A stretch of DNA of 64,000 bases. Source: an uncultured Prevotella sp. (GTDB lineage Bacteria; Bacteroidota; Bacteroidia; Bacteroidales; Bacteroidaceae). Below are positions 9,901 through 23,407 of this stretch, one piece after another. Below the pieces are notes generated by a model, which was not told the origin of the DNA, ran no database searches, and saw only the letters and a program-made list of their open reading frames with translations. The number at the start of each line of letters is the position of its first letter. The stretch's first letter is position 1. The stretch spans positions 1-64,000 of the forward strand of contig ONTZ01000001.1 in the NCBI GenBank assembly GCA_900320905.1, in the 5' to 3' direction. The position numbers and the translations under genes are program-made.

Positions 9901-10047
9901 GACAGTTGCACCGATAATGTCTTCGCCTGTAGCATCTTTCACATGGCCTCTGACGTCAATTTGCGCAAAGGCACCTACCGATAGGAACAAGCCTAACAAA
10001 AGGCCCAGCATCCTAAGCGGGATTTGAATGTTTACCTGCTTCATCAT
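6991..10047 (-). CDS. susC: SusC-family TonB-dependent outer-membrane transporter for starch oligosaccharides
   Basis: TonB-dependent porin that imports maltooligosaccharides into the periplasm, partnered with the SusD lid encoded next. The 1,018-residue product has a signal peptide (cleaved near GAFA-QID), a carboxypeptidase-regulatory-like domain (about 29-105, DVRGHVKDATGEDIIGATV), a TonB-box/plug region starting VVVIGYGAVKKSDLTGSV (about 107), the plug motifs ...RVRGGSSL and AIYGSRGSNGVIIITTKKG (about 165-245), and a long C-terminal beta-barrel ending in F (LGLNLNF). It is the first gene of the minus-strand operon and has a leader of roughly 65 nt from the -7 box at 10118-10125. Either of two adjacent ATGs could be used. 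Confidence 0.95.
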   Translation of the reverse strand: MMKQVNIQIPLRMLGLLLGLFLSVGAFAQIDVRGHVKDATGEDIIGATVRVVGTQTATVTDFEGNFVLKANQGADIAISYIGYQTITVKAAPTIEVTLEDDQTVLSDVVVIGYGAVKKSDLTGSVTALKPDSKNKGLVVNPQDMLAGKVAGVNITSNDGAPGTGAQIRVRGGSSLNASNDPLIVIDGIAMDNDGVKGLSNPLSMVNPQDIESFNVLKDASATAIYGSRGSNGVIIITTKKGRANTKPMISYAGNVSVGIRQKSLEVMNGDEYRQFITTMYGADSIPFLALGTANTNWQDEIYQTAISTDHSLTVSGALKSLPYRISVGYTGQEGILKTSKFDRITASLNLNPSLLNDHLTLNLNAKGMFARTKYADTGAVSAAVYFDPTQDPYNYTSTYHKQMLGDDLHRTLTNFGGFFQWPVVADYEGDKAWPYTFNGVANMPNPLALLYNRDEHANSRSLVGSADIDYKVHGFEDLRLHLTAGADISEGRQYTNNDRSYTGSIYYGSNGRDKILKRNLQISTYAQYYKDFAKIHHFDIMGGYEWQHFWRDQKNDYISTYPITSVNAGKERPHTPYHFQTDSYLVSFFGRANYTLLDRYMLTATVRHDGSSRFKEHWATFPSFAFAWKINEEPFLRSAKALSDLKLRLSYGQTGQQAGAVPDYSWIATYSKNTGTSSYYDVSGDGSLYRPDNYTPKLKWETTTTYNIGLDWGLFNQRISGTIDVYKRKTTDLLNYAPTKALSAYRNQAWQNIGSLENKGVEASISWKAIQNENLYWVIDYNFTYNHNEITDLSGVSEDGSPVPNTGVKIGTDRYLEYQQVGHPINSFYVFQQAYDANGKPIENVVVDRNGDGQITQADKYFYKSPAAPVTMGLSSRVEWKKWDLGFSLRASIGNYVYNNNEQGMANVNPTEVWKSSLLYMNNYTYEAIGRNWQTYQITSQLSDFYVHNASFLKCDNITIGYSFNTFDNYLNGRVYLTASNVFTITKYDGLDPEVANGFDSNMYPRPMTFILGLNLNF

Positions 10048-10117
10048 TACATTTAATTAGAGTTAATTGTTGTACTTTATAATCGTTTTTTTTGCTATTA
10101 AGCATGATTTCACGGTG

Positions 10118-10125
10118 CAAAATTA
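10118..10125 (-). promoter_or_regulatory. Promoter -7 box of the susC operon
   Basis: TAATTTTG on the minus strand matches TAnnTTTG. I see no convincing -33 TTG at 19-21 nt, which is consistent with an activator-dependent promoter. The LacI-type palindrome is centred 61.5 bp upstream of the first T of the box. Confidence 0.65.
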
Positions 10126-10178
10126 TAAATCTTTTGGCAACATTATACTTTTTTTTATATAAAAACGTTATTAGAGTT

Positions 10179-10194
10179 ATGCAAACGTTTGCAT
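10179..10194. promoter_or_regulatory. LacI-family operator (perfect 16-bp palindrome)
   Basis: ATGCAAACGTTTGCAT is perfectly self-complementary with a central CG, the classic form of LacI/GalR operators. Its centre (10186.5) is 61.5 bp from the -7 box of susC on the left (10125) and 61.5 bp from the -7 box of the lacI-type gene on the right (10248). The adjacent LacI-family gene at 10276 is the obvious candidate binder. A one-mismatch copy occurs at 33627-33640. Confidence 0.85.
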
Positions 10195-10247
10195 TGATAT
10201 ATGTCAACTTAATGTGTGGTTAATGAATAGTGAATAGTGAAAAGTTG

Positions 10248-10255
10248 TAACTTTG
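10248..10255 (+). promoter_or_regulatory. Promoter -7 box of the lacI-type/malT/GH77/GH97 operon
   Basis: TAACTTTG matches TAnnTTTG and lies 21 bp before the ATG at 10276. No clear -33 TTG is present. The preceding bases 10221-10247 are a short-period run (AATAGTGAATAGTGAAAAG). Confidence 0.65.
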
Positions 10256-10275
10256 CACTTGAAAAATAAAACGAG

Positions 10276-11301
10276 ATGGATAGAAATGCTCCCATGAACA
10301 TGAAGGATATCGCCCAGGAATTAGGTGTTTCCGTGGCGACGGTATCCCGTGCCTTGAAGGATTCTCCCCTCATCAGCGAGGAGATGCGCAAGACCATCCA
10401 GTCATTTGCACACGAGCATAACTTCTATCCCAACGCCATTGGTGAGGCACTGCGCCATGCCAGGGTGATGCCTATTCGTATAATTGGTGTGATTGTACCG
10501 GAATTAACGCATTATTATTTCTCATCCATCCTGACGGGCATCGAGGAGGCTACTTTCGCGCGCGGGTATAATATTATGGTGTCGCTAAGTGACGAGAAAT
10601 ATGAGCGTGAGGTTCGTATCTGTGAGAATTACCATCGTAGTAAGGTGTGTGGTGTCATCGTGTCGCAGGCGAAGGACACGCACAACTATGACCATTACCA
10701 GAAACTGATTGATGCCGGCATTCCTCTGGTGTTCTACGACCGTATCTGTACAGGTGTCAATGCCAGTCTGGTGGTGGTCGACGACTATATGGGGGCCTAC
10801 AATGCCGTGACGCATCTGATCGAGTCTGGCTGTCAGCGGATTGCCTTCTACGGGAGCCCCATGCAGTTGCAGATCTCCAAGAACCGCTATAACGGCTATA
10901 AGGATGCGCTCCTGAAACATGGAATGGAGGTGGATGAGCAGATTGTGCGTGTGTGCGACAATCGCAGCGATGCGGAGATTGTCACTCCGGAGATACTTGC
11001 TTTGGATCACCGGCCTGATGCTTTCTTTGCTGTCAACGACGACACTGCCATTGGTATCCTCTATACCGTGAAACGGGCAGGATTCAAAGTGCCTGATGAT
11101 ATCAGTATCTGTGGCTTCACTAACGGTCAGCGAGCCATTGCCTGTGACCCGATGCTCACTACCGTTGAGCAGCGTGGTCACGTGGTTGGCGAAGAGGCAG
11201 CCGAGATTCTGATGGACAAGGTGGAGGGCTTTAGTCCTCTCGATAAGATTGAGAAGCGTGTCGTCCGTACCCGCCTCATCATCCGTGGAACAACGAAATA
11301 A
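10276..11301 (+). CDS. LacI/GalR-family transcriptional regulator of the starch locus
   Basis: DNA-binding regulator that probably senses a maltooligosaccharide-derived ligand and controls the divergent starch operons. The 341-residue protein has an N-terminal LacI helix-turn-helix (residues 8-30, MKDIAQELGVSVATVSRAL) with the hinge helix near 50-60, then a periplasmic-binding-protein-like ligand domain (RIIGVIVPEL at about 68; DAFFAVNDDTAIGIL at about 253). It is the first gene of its operon with the transporter starting 14 bp later. Its likely site is the 16-bp palindrome upstream. Because that site lies about 62 bp upstream of each -7 box, an activator role is more plausible than classical promoter occlusion; this is inference. 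In Bacteroides thetaiotaomicron the equivalent role is played by the unrelated membrane regulator SusR. Confidence 0.93.
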   Translation: MDRNAPMNMKDIAQELGVSVATVSRALKDSPLISEEMRKTIQSFAHEHNFYPNAIGEALRHARVMPIRIIGVIVPELTHYYFSSILTGIEEATFARGYNIMVSLSDEKYEREVRICENYHRSKVCGVIVSQAKDTHNYDHYQKLIDAGIPLVFYDRICTGVNASLVVVDDYMGAYNAVTHLIESGCQRIAFYGSPMQLQISKNRYNGYKDALLKHGMEVDEQIVRVCDNRSDAEIVTPEILALDHRPDAFFAVNDDTAIGILYTVKRAGFKVPDDISICGFTNGQRAIACDPMLTTVEQRGHVVGEEAAEILMDKVEGFSPLDKIEKRVVRTRLIIRGTTK

Positions 11302-11315
11302 AGGTTAGTAAAGAT

Positions 11316-12635
11316 ATGAAACAGAAGCCTGATTTAAGTTTTTGGAAGTTATGGAATCTGAGTTTTGGATTCTTCGGCGTACAGATTGCGTATGCTTTGC
11401 AGTCTGCCAACATCTCACGTATCTTCCGTACGCTGGGGGCAGATCCTCATTCCCTGAGTTTCTTCTGGATTCTCCCACCATTGATGGGAATCCTTGTGCA
11501 ACCGATTGTCGGAACATTGAGTGACAAGACGTGGACGCGCTTCGGACGTCGCATCCCTTATCTGTTTGTGGGTGCAGCCGCTGCCGTTGCTGTGATGTGT
11601 CTGTTGCCGAATGCCGGTTCCTTCGGGATGGCTGTCGGTACGGCACTACTTTTCGGTCTGATTGCCCTGATGCTGCTTGACACTTCCATCAATATGGCTA
11701 TGCAGCCGTTCAAAATGCTGGTGGGCGATATGGTTAATGAGAGGCAGAAGGCCAAAGCCTATTCTATTCAGTCGTTCCTTTGTAATGCTGGTTCGGTGGT
11801 GGGATTTCTCTTCCCGTTTTTTTTCACGGCTATCGGCATAAGCAATGTGGCTCCTGAGGGAATCGTACCCGATTCCGTCATTTGGGCGTTCTATTGTGGC
11901 GCTGCTATCCTCATCCTTTGCGTGCTTTATACGACATTGAAGGTGAAAGAGTGGAATCCGCAGGAATATGCGGAATACAATGGCGTAGCCGGAAATTCCG
12001 GGGAATCCGAAGAATCCGGAACATCCGGCAACTGGATCACACTGCTTAAAAAGGCCCCCTCTACCTTCTGGAAGGTCGGCCTGGTACAGTTCTTCTGCTG
12101 GGCGGGTATGCTCTATATGTGGACTTACGTGGTGGATGCTGTCTCAGAGACCGTCTGGGGCACCATCGACCCTGCTACCAGCGAATATCAGGAGGCGGCT
12201 AACTGGACAGGTGTCCTCTATGCCATTCAGGCGATGGGCTCTTTGGCTTGGGCCGCCATACTGCCCCGCTTCAAGAATACCAAACTAGCCTATTCGGTCA
12301 GTCTGATTATTGGGGGTGTTGGTTTCCTGCTCATTCCGTTCTGTCCGGACAAATACCTGCAGATTGTTCCTTTCCTGCTGATAGGTTGCGGTTGGGCTGC
12401 CATGTTGGCGATGCCGTTCACGTTCGTGACGAATGCCCTGCAGGGCTATGGTCACATGGGAGCCTATTTGGGCTTGTTTAATGGCACCATCTGCATCCCG
12501 CAGATTGTGGCTGCCATCTGTGGTGGCACCATCCTCTCACTTGTCGGTCACCATCAGTCTACGATGATGATTGTGTCAGGTGTCAGTTTCCTTATCGGTT
12601 CGCTTTGCGTCTCCATTATCAAGAACAATAAATAG
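11316..12635 (+). CDS. GPH/MFS-type maltose/maltooligosaccharide transporter
   Basis: Inner-membrane sugar transporter of the glycoside-pentoside-hexuronide branch of the major facilitator superfamily, expected to bring maltose or short maltooligosaccharides from the periplasm to the cytoplasm. The 439-residue protein shows about twelve hydrophobic segments and the loop motif SDKTWTRFGRRIPYLFVG (about 69-86), typical of the MalT/SUC-like group. A Ser/Gly/Glu-rich stretch in the central cytoplasmic loop (about 225-240, encoded by GGAATCCGAAGAATCCGGAA-like DNA) is a low-complexity insertion. It is 14 bp after the regulator and 8 bp before the GH77 gene, which would act on the imported sugar. 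Substrate is inferred from context. Confidence 0.88.
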   Translation: MKQKPDLSFWKLWNLSFGFFGVQIAYALQSANISRIFRTLGADPHSLSFFWILPPLMGILVQPIVGTLSDKTWTRFGRRIPYLFVGAAAAVAVMCLLPNAGSFGMAVGTALLFGLIALMLLDTSINMAMQPFKMLVGDMVNERQKAKAYSIQSFLCNAGSVVGFLFPFFFTAIGISNVAPEGIVPDSVIWAFYCGAAILILCVLYTTLKVKEWNPQEYAEYNGVAGNSGESEESGTSGNWITLLKKAPSTFWKVGLVQFFCWAGMLYMWTYVVDAVSETVWGTIDPATSEYQEAANWTGVLYAIQAMGSLAWAAILPRFKNTKLAYSVSLIIGGVGFLLIPFCPDKYLQIVPFLLIGCGWAAMLAMPFTFVTNALQGYGHMGAYLGLFNGTICIPQIVAAICGGTILSLVGHHQSTMMIVSGVSFLIGSLCVSIIKNNK

Positions 12636-12643
12636 AACAGTCT

Positions 12644-18389
<5,746 letters not shown>

Positions 18390-18411
18390 GTTGCATGGTA
18401 TGCCAATTAAG

Positions 18412-18441
18412 AAAGCCGGATTCTTCGCAGAGTCCGGCTTT
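18412..18441 (+). terminator. Terminator hairpin between converging operons
   Basis: AAAGCCGGA (18412-18420) pairs with TCCGGCTTT (18433-18441) around a 12-nt loop. It lies 23 bp after the plus-strand operon and 35 bp after the end of the minus-strand GH3 gene, so it could serve both. Confidence 0.8.
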
Positions 18442-18475
18442 TGCAACTAACTTTTTTCTAACTAACTATTTAACT

Positions 18476-20761
18476 TTATTGGAATTTGAAGGGATAACGC
18501 CCTGCTATCTGACCAGATGAGGAACCTACAAGACCCTCGAAGTCGCCGGGTTCAACCGTCCAGGAAGCAATCCTGTCGTCATAGAAACTCAGGGCCGACT
18601 TGTCGATGGTGAGACTCACCTGACGGGTCTCGCCTGGTTGGAGAAATACTTTTTGGAAAGCCTTCAGTTCCTTGACGGGACGCTCTACTGACGACTTGAC
18701 ATCGCGGATGTAGAGTTGTACGGTCTCGGCACCAGCACGATCACCGGTATTGGTGATGGGGATGGTGAAGGTAATCTTGTCTTTAGCGGTCATCGTATTC
18801 TTGTCTGCCGAGACTTTCCCGTATTGGAAAGTCGTATAACTCAGACCATGTCCAAAGGGGAAGAGGGGTGTTGCCTTCTGCTTTGCTGTCTTGCCCTTGG
18901 CTTCAAGAACGAGGCGGTCGGTCCAGCGGTAGCCCACAAAAAGGCCCTCCTTGTACTCCTCGTCAATAATCTGATGCCCATCACGCCATGTGCCGGGATA
19001 GGTGTTCAGGGCGTGAGCACCGCATTGGTCGAGTGAGGCGTACCAGGTGAAAGGCAACTTGCCCGAGGGGTTCACATCGCCGCAGAGAACACTGGCTATG
19101 GCCTCACCAGCCTCGGAGCCGATGAACCAGCCCTGCACGACGGCTGGCACCTTCTGGAGCCAAGGCATGGCCACACAGTTACCAGAGATATTGACATACA
19201 CAAGACGGGGATTGACTTTCACCAGAGCCTCGATGAGTGCATCCTGTCCATAGGGTAAACCGTATTGCTGACGGTCATGTCCCTCACTGTCCTGATAGGC
19301 TGCCTTGTTGAGGCCGCCGAAGAAGATGACGACATCTGCCTCACGAGCCTTCTCCACTGCCTCTGCCATGAGTTGGGCTGGGGTACGGGTGTCGTAGAGT
19401 GAACGGCCTACCGACACGCCATCGAAACTCTGGATGGTGTCACCGACGTATCCACGAGCATAATCTAATTTACAATTTGACAATTTACGATTAACAAATT
19501 GCTGGAGTCCGTCAAGAGGAAGAATCTCACGCTGGACTTTGAGTGAGGAGGAGCCACCGCCGACGGTCATCATCTTGATGGCGTTCTCACCGACGACAAG
19601 AATACGCTTTATCTTCGATAGGTCGAGGGGCAGCAGACTGCCTTCATTCTTCAACAGCACAATACCCTCTTGGGCTATCTTCAGGGCTGCCTCATAATGA
19701 CTCTCGCTACAGAGGAATCCGAAGGGCTTTTCACGTTGCATAGTGGTGCGGAAGAACAGGCGCAGCACGCGGCGCACCTTCTCGTCGAGTTCCTTTGTGG
19801 TGTATTTCCCAGCCTTGATGGCCTGCTTGTAGGCTTCAGCCATGTGGTAACTGTCATAGGCATTGGTGCGACCCATCGTCAGACCGTCAGTCCAGGTGCC
19901 GAACTCCAGGTCAAGACCGTTCTTCACAGCCTCATCGGTATCGTGGCAACCGCCCCAGTCGGAGATGACCACACCATCGAATCCCCAGTCCTGCTTCAGT
20001 ATCTTATTAAGTAAGGTGGCATTATGACAGTTATGCTGGTTCTGATAGAGGTTATAGGCACCCATGATACTCCATGCCCCACCTTCCTGCACGGCGGCAC
20101 GGAAGGCTGGCAGGTAGATCTCATGCAAGGCACGGTCGCTGACGATGACGTTCACCTGATGACGATACTCCTCGTCATTGTTCAGACAGTAGTGCTTCAC
20201 GCAGGCAGCCACGCCCTTCGATTGGAGTCCCTGTACGTAGGGCACCACCATCCGCGAGGCGAGATAGGGATCCTCACCCATATACTCGAAGTTACGACCT
20301 CCGAGTGGGGTACGGAAGATATTCACGCCTGGGCCCAGGATAACACTCTTCTTGCGGTAGAGTGCCTCCTCGCCCAGACTCTCGCCATAGAGGCGGGCCA
20401 TGTCGGGATTCCATGTGGCAGCGAGACAGGTGAGTGCGGGGAACGCCACACACGAATCGTTGGTCTGTCCTGCTTGTACCCACTCGTCCCAGAGCACATC
20501 AGGACGCACCCCGTGCGGGCCGTCGTCAGTCCACAGGTCGGGGAAGCCGAGACGCTTCACACCCGGGCTCGAGAATTTCGACTGCGCGTGGATCACGGCA
20601 ATCTTCTCATCGAGGGTCATGCGTTTCAGGGCATCCTCGATACGCTGTTCCATAGGTTTCGTCTCATCGAGGTAGACAGGAGTCTGGGCTTCACTGAATG
20701 ATGAATGACCAACGATGCAGACAATGCCTAACAGCATCCGCTTGTATATTTTTCTAATCAT
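18476..20761 (-). CDS. GH3 beta-glucosidase
   Basis: Exo-acting retaining beta-glucosidase that would finish beta-glucan oligosaccharides in the periplasm. The 761-residue product has a signal peptide (SSFSEA-QTP), the GH3 N-terminal barrel with TDDGPHGVR (about 78-86), KHYCLNND (about 189) and the nucleophile in VVISDWGG (D268), then the second sandwich domain and a C-terminal fibronectin-III-like domain (about 650-745). It is the last gene of the beta-glucan operon, 40 bp after GH5. Codons about 421-435 hold a short A/T-rich run (AATTTACAATTTGACAATT) that looks like a small repeat expansion tolerated between domains. The exact linkage preference cannot be read from sequence. Confidence 0.92.
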   Translation of the reverse strand: MIRKIYKRMLLGIVCIVGHSSFSEAQTPVYLDETKPMEQRIEDALKRMTLDEKIAVIHAQSKFSSPGVKRLGFPDLWTDDGPHGVRPDVLWDEWVQAGQTNDSCVAFPALTCLAATWNPDMARLYGESLGEEALYRKKSVILGPGVNIFRTPLGGRNFEYMGEDPYLASRMVVPYVQGLQSKGVAACVKHYCLNNDEEYRHQVNVIVSDRALHEIYLPAFRAAVQEGGAWSIMGAYNLYQNQHNCHNATLLNKILKQDWGFDGVVISDWGGCHDTDEAVKNGLDLEFGTWTDGLTMGRTNAYDSYHMAEAYKQAIKAGKYTTKELDEKVRRVLRLFFRTTMQREKPFGFLCSESHYEAALKIAQEGIVLLKNEGSLLPLDLSKIKRILVVGENAIKMMTVGGGSSSLKVQREILPLDGLQQFVNRKLSNCKLDYARGYVGDTIQSFDGVSVGRSLYDTRTPAQLMAEAVEKAREADVVIFFGGLNKAAYQDSEGHDRQQYGLPYGQDALIEALVKVNPRLVYVNISGNCVAMPWLQKVPAVVQGWFIGSEAGEAIASVLCGDVNPSGKLPFTWYASLDQCGAHALNTYPGTWRDGHQIIDEEYKEGLFVGYRWTDRLVLEAKGKTAKQKATPLFPFGHGLSYTTFQYGKVSADKNTMTAKDKITFTIPITNTGDRAGAETVQLYIRDVKSSVERPVKELKAFQKVFLQPGETRQVSLTIDKSALSFYDDRIASWTVEPGDFEGLVGSSSGQIAGRYPFKFQ

Positions 20762-20801
20762 AATTCTTTAATTCTCTAATTCTTGATAATCAAATATCTA
20801 T

Positions 20802-22040
20802 TCACTCCCCCTTCATTCCCATACTCTGGATATAATCCTTCTGGGGTTTGCAGTTCTCGATACGACAGTTCTCGGCAAATTGCATGAGCAGTTCACGGAA
20901 CAGAGCCTGATCGGGACGGGCTTCACGCCACTCCTGATAGGTGTTACGCGAGGTCTCGGAATACTTTACCACGATGCTGTCCCAGCCATCCGGGCGTTGG
21001 ATACCCATCATGCAAGACTCATCCACCTTCTTATAAGGCCAGAAAGTATAGCCGATATTAGCCTCCTTGAGCACACTGACAAAGTCGCTCTGCCACTCCA
21101 TGGTGTTATGGCCGAACTCACCCATATACATGGGACGGTTGATAGAGTCGCGGAAGTTGATGTAGTGGGTAATGGCCTCCTTGGTGGCAGGACCGCCATA
21201 GCGATGACAGGTGTACATCAGTTTGTCATCATAACTGGCATCGTCGAGCATCCAGAAGAAACTGTTCCAGTGGGCTCCACCCAACAGGATAATATGGTTC
21301 TGGTCCACCTCACGGATAGTGCTGACGCAGCGCTTATAGAGGGGCTGAAGCAACTGGTAGAGTGAATCCTTGTTGGCAAAAAAATGGGCGATAGGTTCGT
21401 TCATCAGTTCGTAGCCCAGAATGGTGGTCTCCTGCTTGTAGCGATTGGCAATCTCACGCCAGATGTCGCAGAAAAGTTGCTGACTCTTCTCACTCTCAAA
21501 CAGCCAAGGGTAACCGTGTCCATCGTCGATATTGTCGCCCGTCTGTCCACCCGGACAGTCATGCATATCCAAAATCAGATAGAGGTTATTGGCCTTACAC
21601 CAACTCACCACTGAGTCGATACGCTGGTAACCGTCTTTCTGACCTGTCTGTCCCATATAGTCCTCATCGGTGAAGAGTTTATAGTTGAAAGGCAGTCGGA
21701 TGGTGTTGGCTCCCTGCGAGGCGATAAAGTCGATATCGGCCTTCGTCACGTAGTTGTCTTTGAACTGCTTCCAGAACTCCGCCGTGAAGTCAGGGCCCAC
21801 AGCCTCTTTGAAGAGCAGGTCTATCATCCATGCCGAGTTGGTACGTCCGAGGCCGAACATATAACCTTCGGGATTCAGCCAGTTGCCCAGATTCGTTCCT
21901 TGAATAAAGAGTTTCTCTCCATTGGGCTGAATGAGGTCATGGCCTTGGATGGTGACAAACCCCGTTGCACTCTTCTGCCCGCCACCTGCGGTGCAGGCAG
22001 CAAGGAAAAGTACGATGAGGTTGAAGAGAGATTTCTTCAT
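20802..22040 (-). CDS. GH5 glycoside hydrolase lipoprotein
   Basis: Retaining beta-glycosidase of GH5; with GH16 and GH3 around it, a beta-1,3- or mixed-linkage glucanase or exo-glucanase is likely. The 412-residue product starts with a lipoprotein signal (FLAAC) and no additional domains. Catalytic residues are E215 (YELMNEP, acid/base) and E308 (MYMGEFGHN, nucleophile); RLPFN (about 115) and DMHDCPGG (about 158) are other family signatures. The opening GTNLGNWLNPEGYMF resembles exo-1,3-glucanase-like GH5 members, but I cannot assign a subfamily. Its start overlaps the CotH stop by 4 bp. Confidence 0.9.
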   Translation of the reverse strand: MKKSLFNLIVLFLAACTAGGGQKSATGFVTIQGHDLIQPNGEKLFIQGTNLGNWLNPEGYMFGLGRTNSAWMIDLLFKEAVGPDFTAEFWKQFKDNYVTKADIDFIASQGANTIRLPFNYKLFTDEDYMGQTGQKDGYQRIDSVVSWCKANNLYLILDMHDCPGGQTGDNIDDGHGYPWLFESEKSQQLFCDIWREIANRYKQETTILGYELMNEPIAHFFANKDSLYQLLQPLYKRCVSTIREVDQNHIILLGGAHWNSFFWMLDDASYDDKLMYTCHRYGGPATKEAITHYINFRDSINRPMYMGEFGHNTMEWQSDFVSVLKEANIGYTFWPYKKVDESCMMGIQRPDGWDSIVVKYSETSRNTYQEWREARPDQALFRELLMQFAENCRIENCKPQKDYIQSMGMKGE

Positions 22041-23407
22041 TGTCTAATGATTTTATGATGATTCTGAATATATATTCCTTTCATGTTGTCTTTTCCGACG
22101 CGACGGCCTTGCAAGTCGTAGATCTGATCTGATGCCTCATGGTTGGCCATGATGTCATGGATGCCAGAAGAGAGTCTATTGGCAAAGGCCTGCTGGAGGT
22201 ACGGGATGTGGTTGTTGACAAAACTCTTCAGTTCGTTGATGTAACCATCGTAGGTGGTATAATAACTGTGTTTCTCCCAGTCGTACACCTGTTTGTTGAT
22301 GGGCCATACCTTGTAGTTCTCTCTTTGCGACTGCCAGATGGCGTTACGCAGACTGTCGATGTTCTCAATCAGGTAGGACTGTAGCCCGTGATTTATCCAC
22401 TCGTTCAGCCGGTCATTACAGGCTTGGGCAAACCATGGATCCAGCCACAGCCGCTGCAGAATCTTCTCAAACGGACGGTTCCAAAGTCCCAGATAAGCCG
22501 ACATATTGTGTTGCAGACTGCGCTCCGAACTGTTATCATAACCCAGGTCGAGATCCCACAGCGGGCCGAAGTGCATCTTTTGCTCGTCTGCGTCCTTATA
22601 CATATAGATACTGTATAGTGCATCGATATTTCCAGTCAGTTCAGCACCGACATACCAGTTCACAAAACTATCCTCGTCAATATAGGCGCGATAGCCTGTC
22701 TCGGGGTTGGTATAGTCATTATCGGCCACGGCATTCTCAAAGCCCTGTATCCATCGTCCGATGCTGATACGCTTGTCAATAGTCAGTTTCTCGTCCTTCG
22801 GATTCTTGATGTTGTACATGATGCCATAGAGGATAGAGGTGATCAGGGGTTCCTCATTCGAGTTTTCGTTAGCCACCTCAAGTAGCCAGCCGTTATCCTC
22901 GTCGACATTCACTCGTTTTTTGTGTACTTGTACTTGATCACTGATTTGGTAGGTGCCACAATAGTGGCCATTCTGATAAAGATCAACAAACTTGGCGGCG
23001 GGGCAGAAGTCCAGTCCAATGAATCGTCCCAGGCGATAGGTCAGGGCATTGCGGATCATCGTCTTATCACCATGATTGGCTAACAATGTCCAATTCTTGG
23101 CATTTGCGAATTCCTTGCCCAACAGTCGCTGTTTCTTCTCGAATTTCACCCTGTATGATTTCTTGTCTGAACACCACCAGGAGGAGTTGCCTCGACCTCG
23201 GATTAAGGTACTGTCGTAGCGTGCAATGCTGTCGCCATCGACCATGACAAAGGTACATTGGATATAGTCTTCCTTACTCGTGATGGCTTGGTGTTTCTCG
23301 GTCTCGATATACACTGTCGGCACATCGGTTAGTTGTTTGTACTGCTGGGTCAGCGCAGGGCTAACCACAGCAATACAAAGTACTAAGAAGATAATCCTGA
23401 GTCTCAT
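22037..23407 (-). CDS. CotH-family protein with a sorting-like C-terminal tail
   Basis: Related to the spore-coat kinase CotH family; kinase activity is unproven here. The 456-residue product has a signal peptide and the family hallmarks RGRGNSSW (about 70-77), KKSYRVKF (about 82), and the predicted metal/ATP-binding segment GPLWDLDLGYDNS (about 287-299). The last 30 residues (QIYDLQGRRV...KGIYIQN) match the type IX secretion sorting-domain style of the phylum, which suggests export to the surface. It is translationally coupled (4-bp overlaps) to GH16 upstream and GH5 downstream, so it belongs to the glucan operon, where its job is not obvious. Confidence 0.8.
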   Translation of the reverse strand: MRLRIIFLVLCIAVVSPALTQQYKQLTDVPTVYIETEKHQAITSKEDYIQCTFVMVDGDSIARYDSTLIRGRGNSSWWCSDKKSYRVKFEKKQRLLGKEFANAKNWTLLANHGDKTMIRNALTYRLGRFIGLDFCPAAKFVDLYQNGHYCGTYQISDQVQVHKKRVNVDEDNGWLLEVANENSNEEPLITSILYGIMYNIKNPKDEKLTIDKRISIGRWIQGFENAVADNDYTNPETGYRAYIDEDSFVNWYVGAELTGNIDALYSIYMYKDADEQKMHFGPLWDLDLGYDNSSERSLQHNMSAYLGLWNRPFEKILQRLWLDPWFAQACNDRLNEWINHGLQSYLIENIDSLRNAIWQSQRENYKVWPINKQVYDWEKHSYYTTYDGYINELKSFVNNHIPYLQQAFANRLSSGIHDIMANHEASDQIYDLQGRRVGKDNMKGIYIQNHHKIIRQ

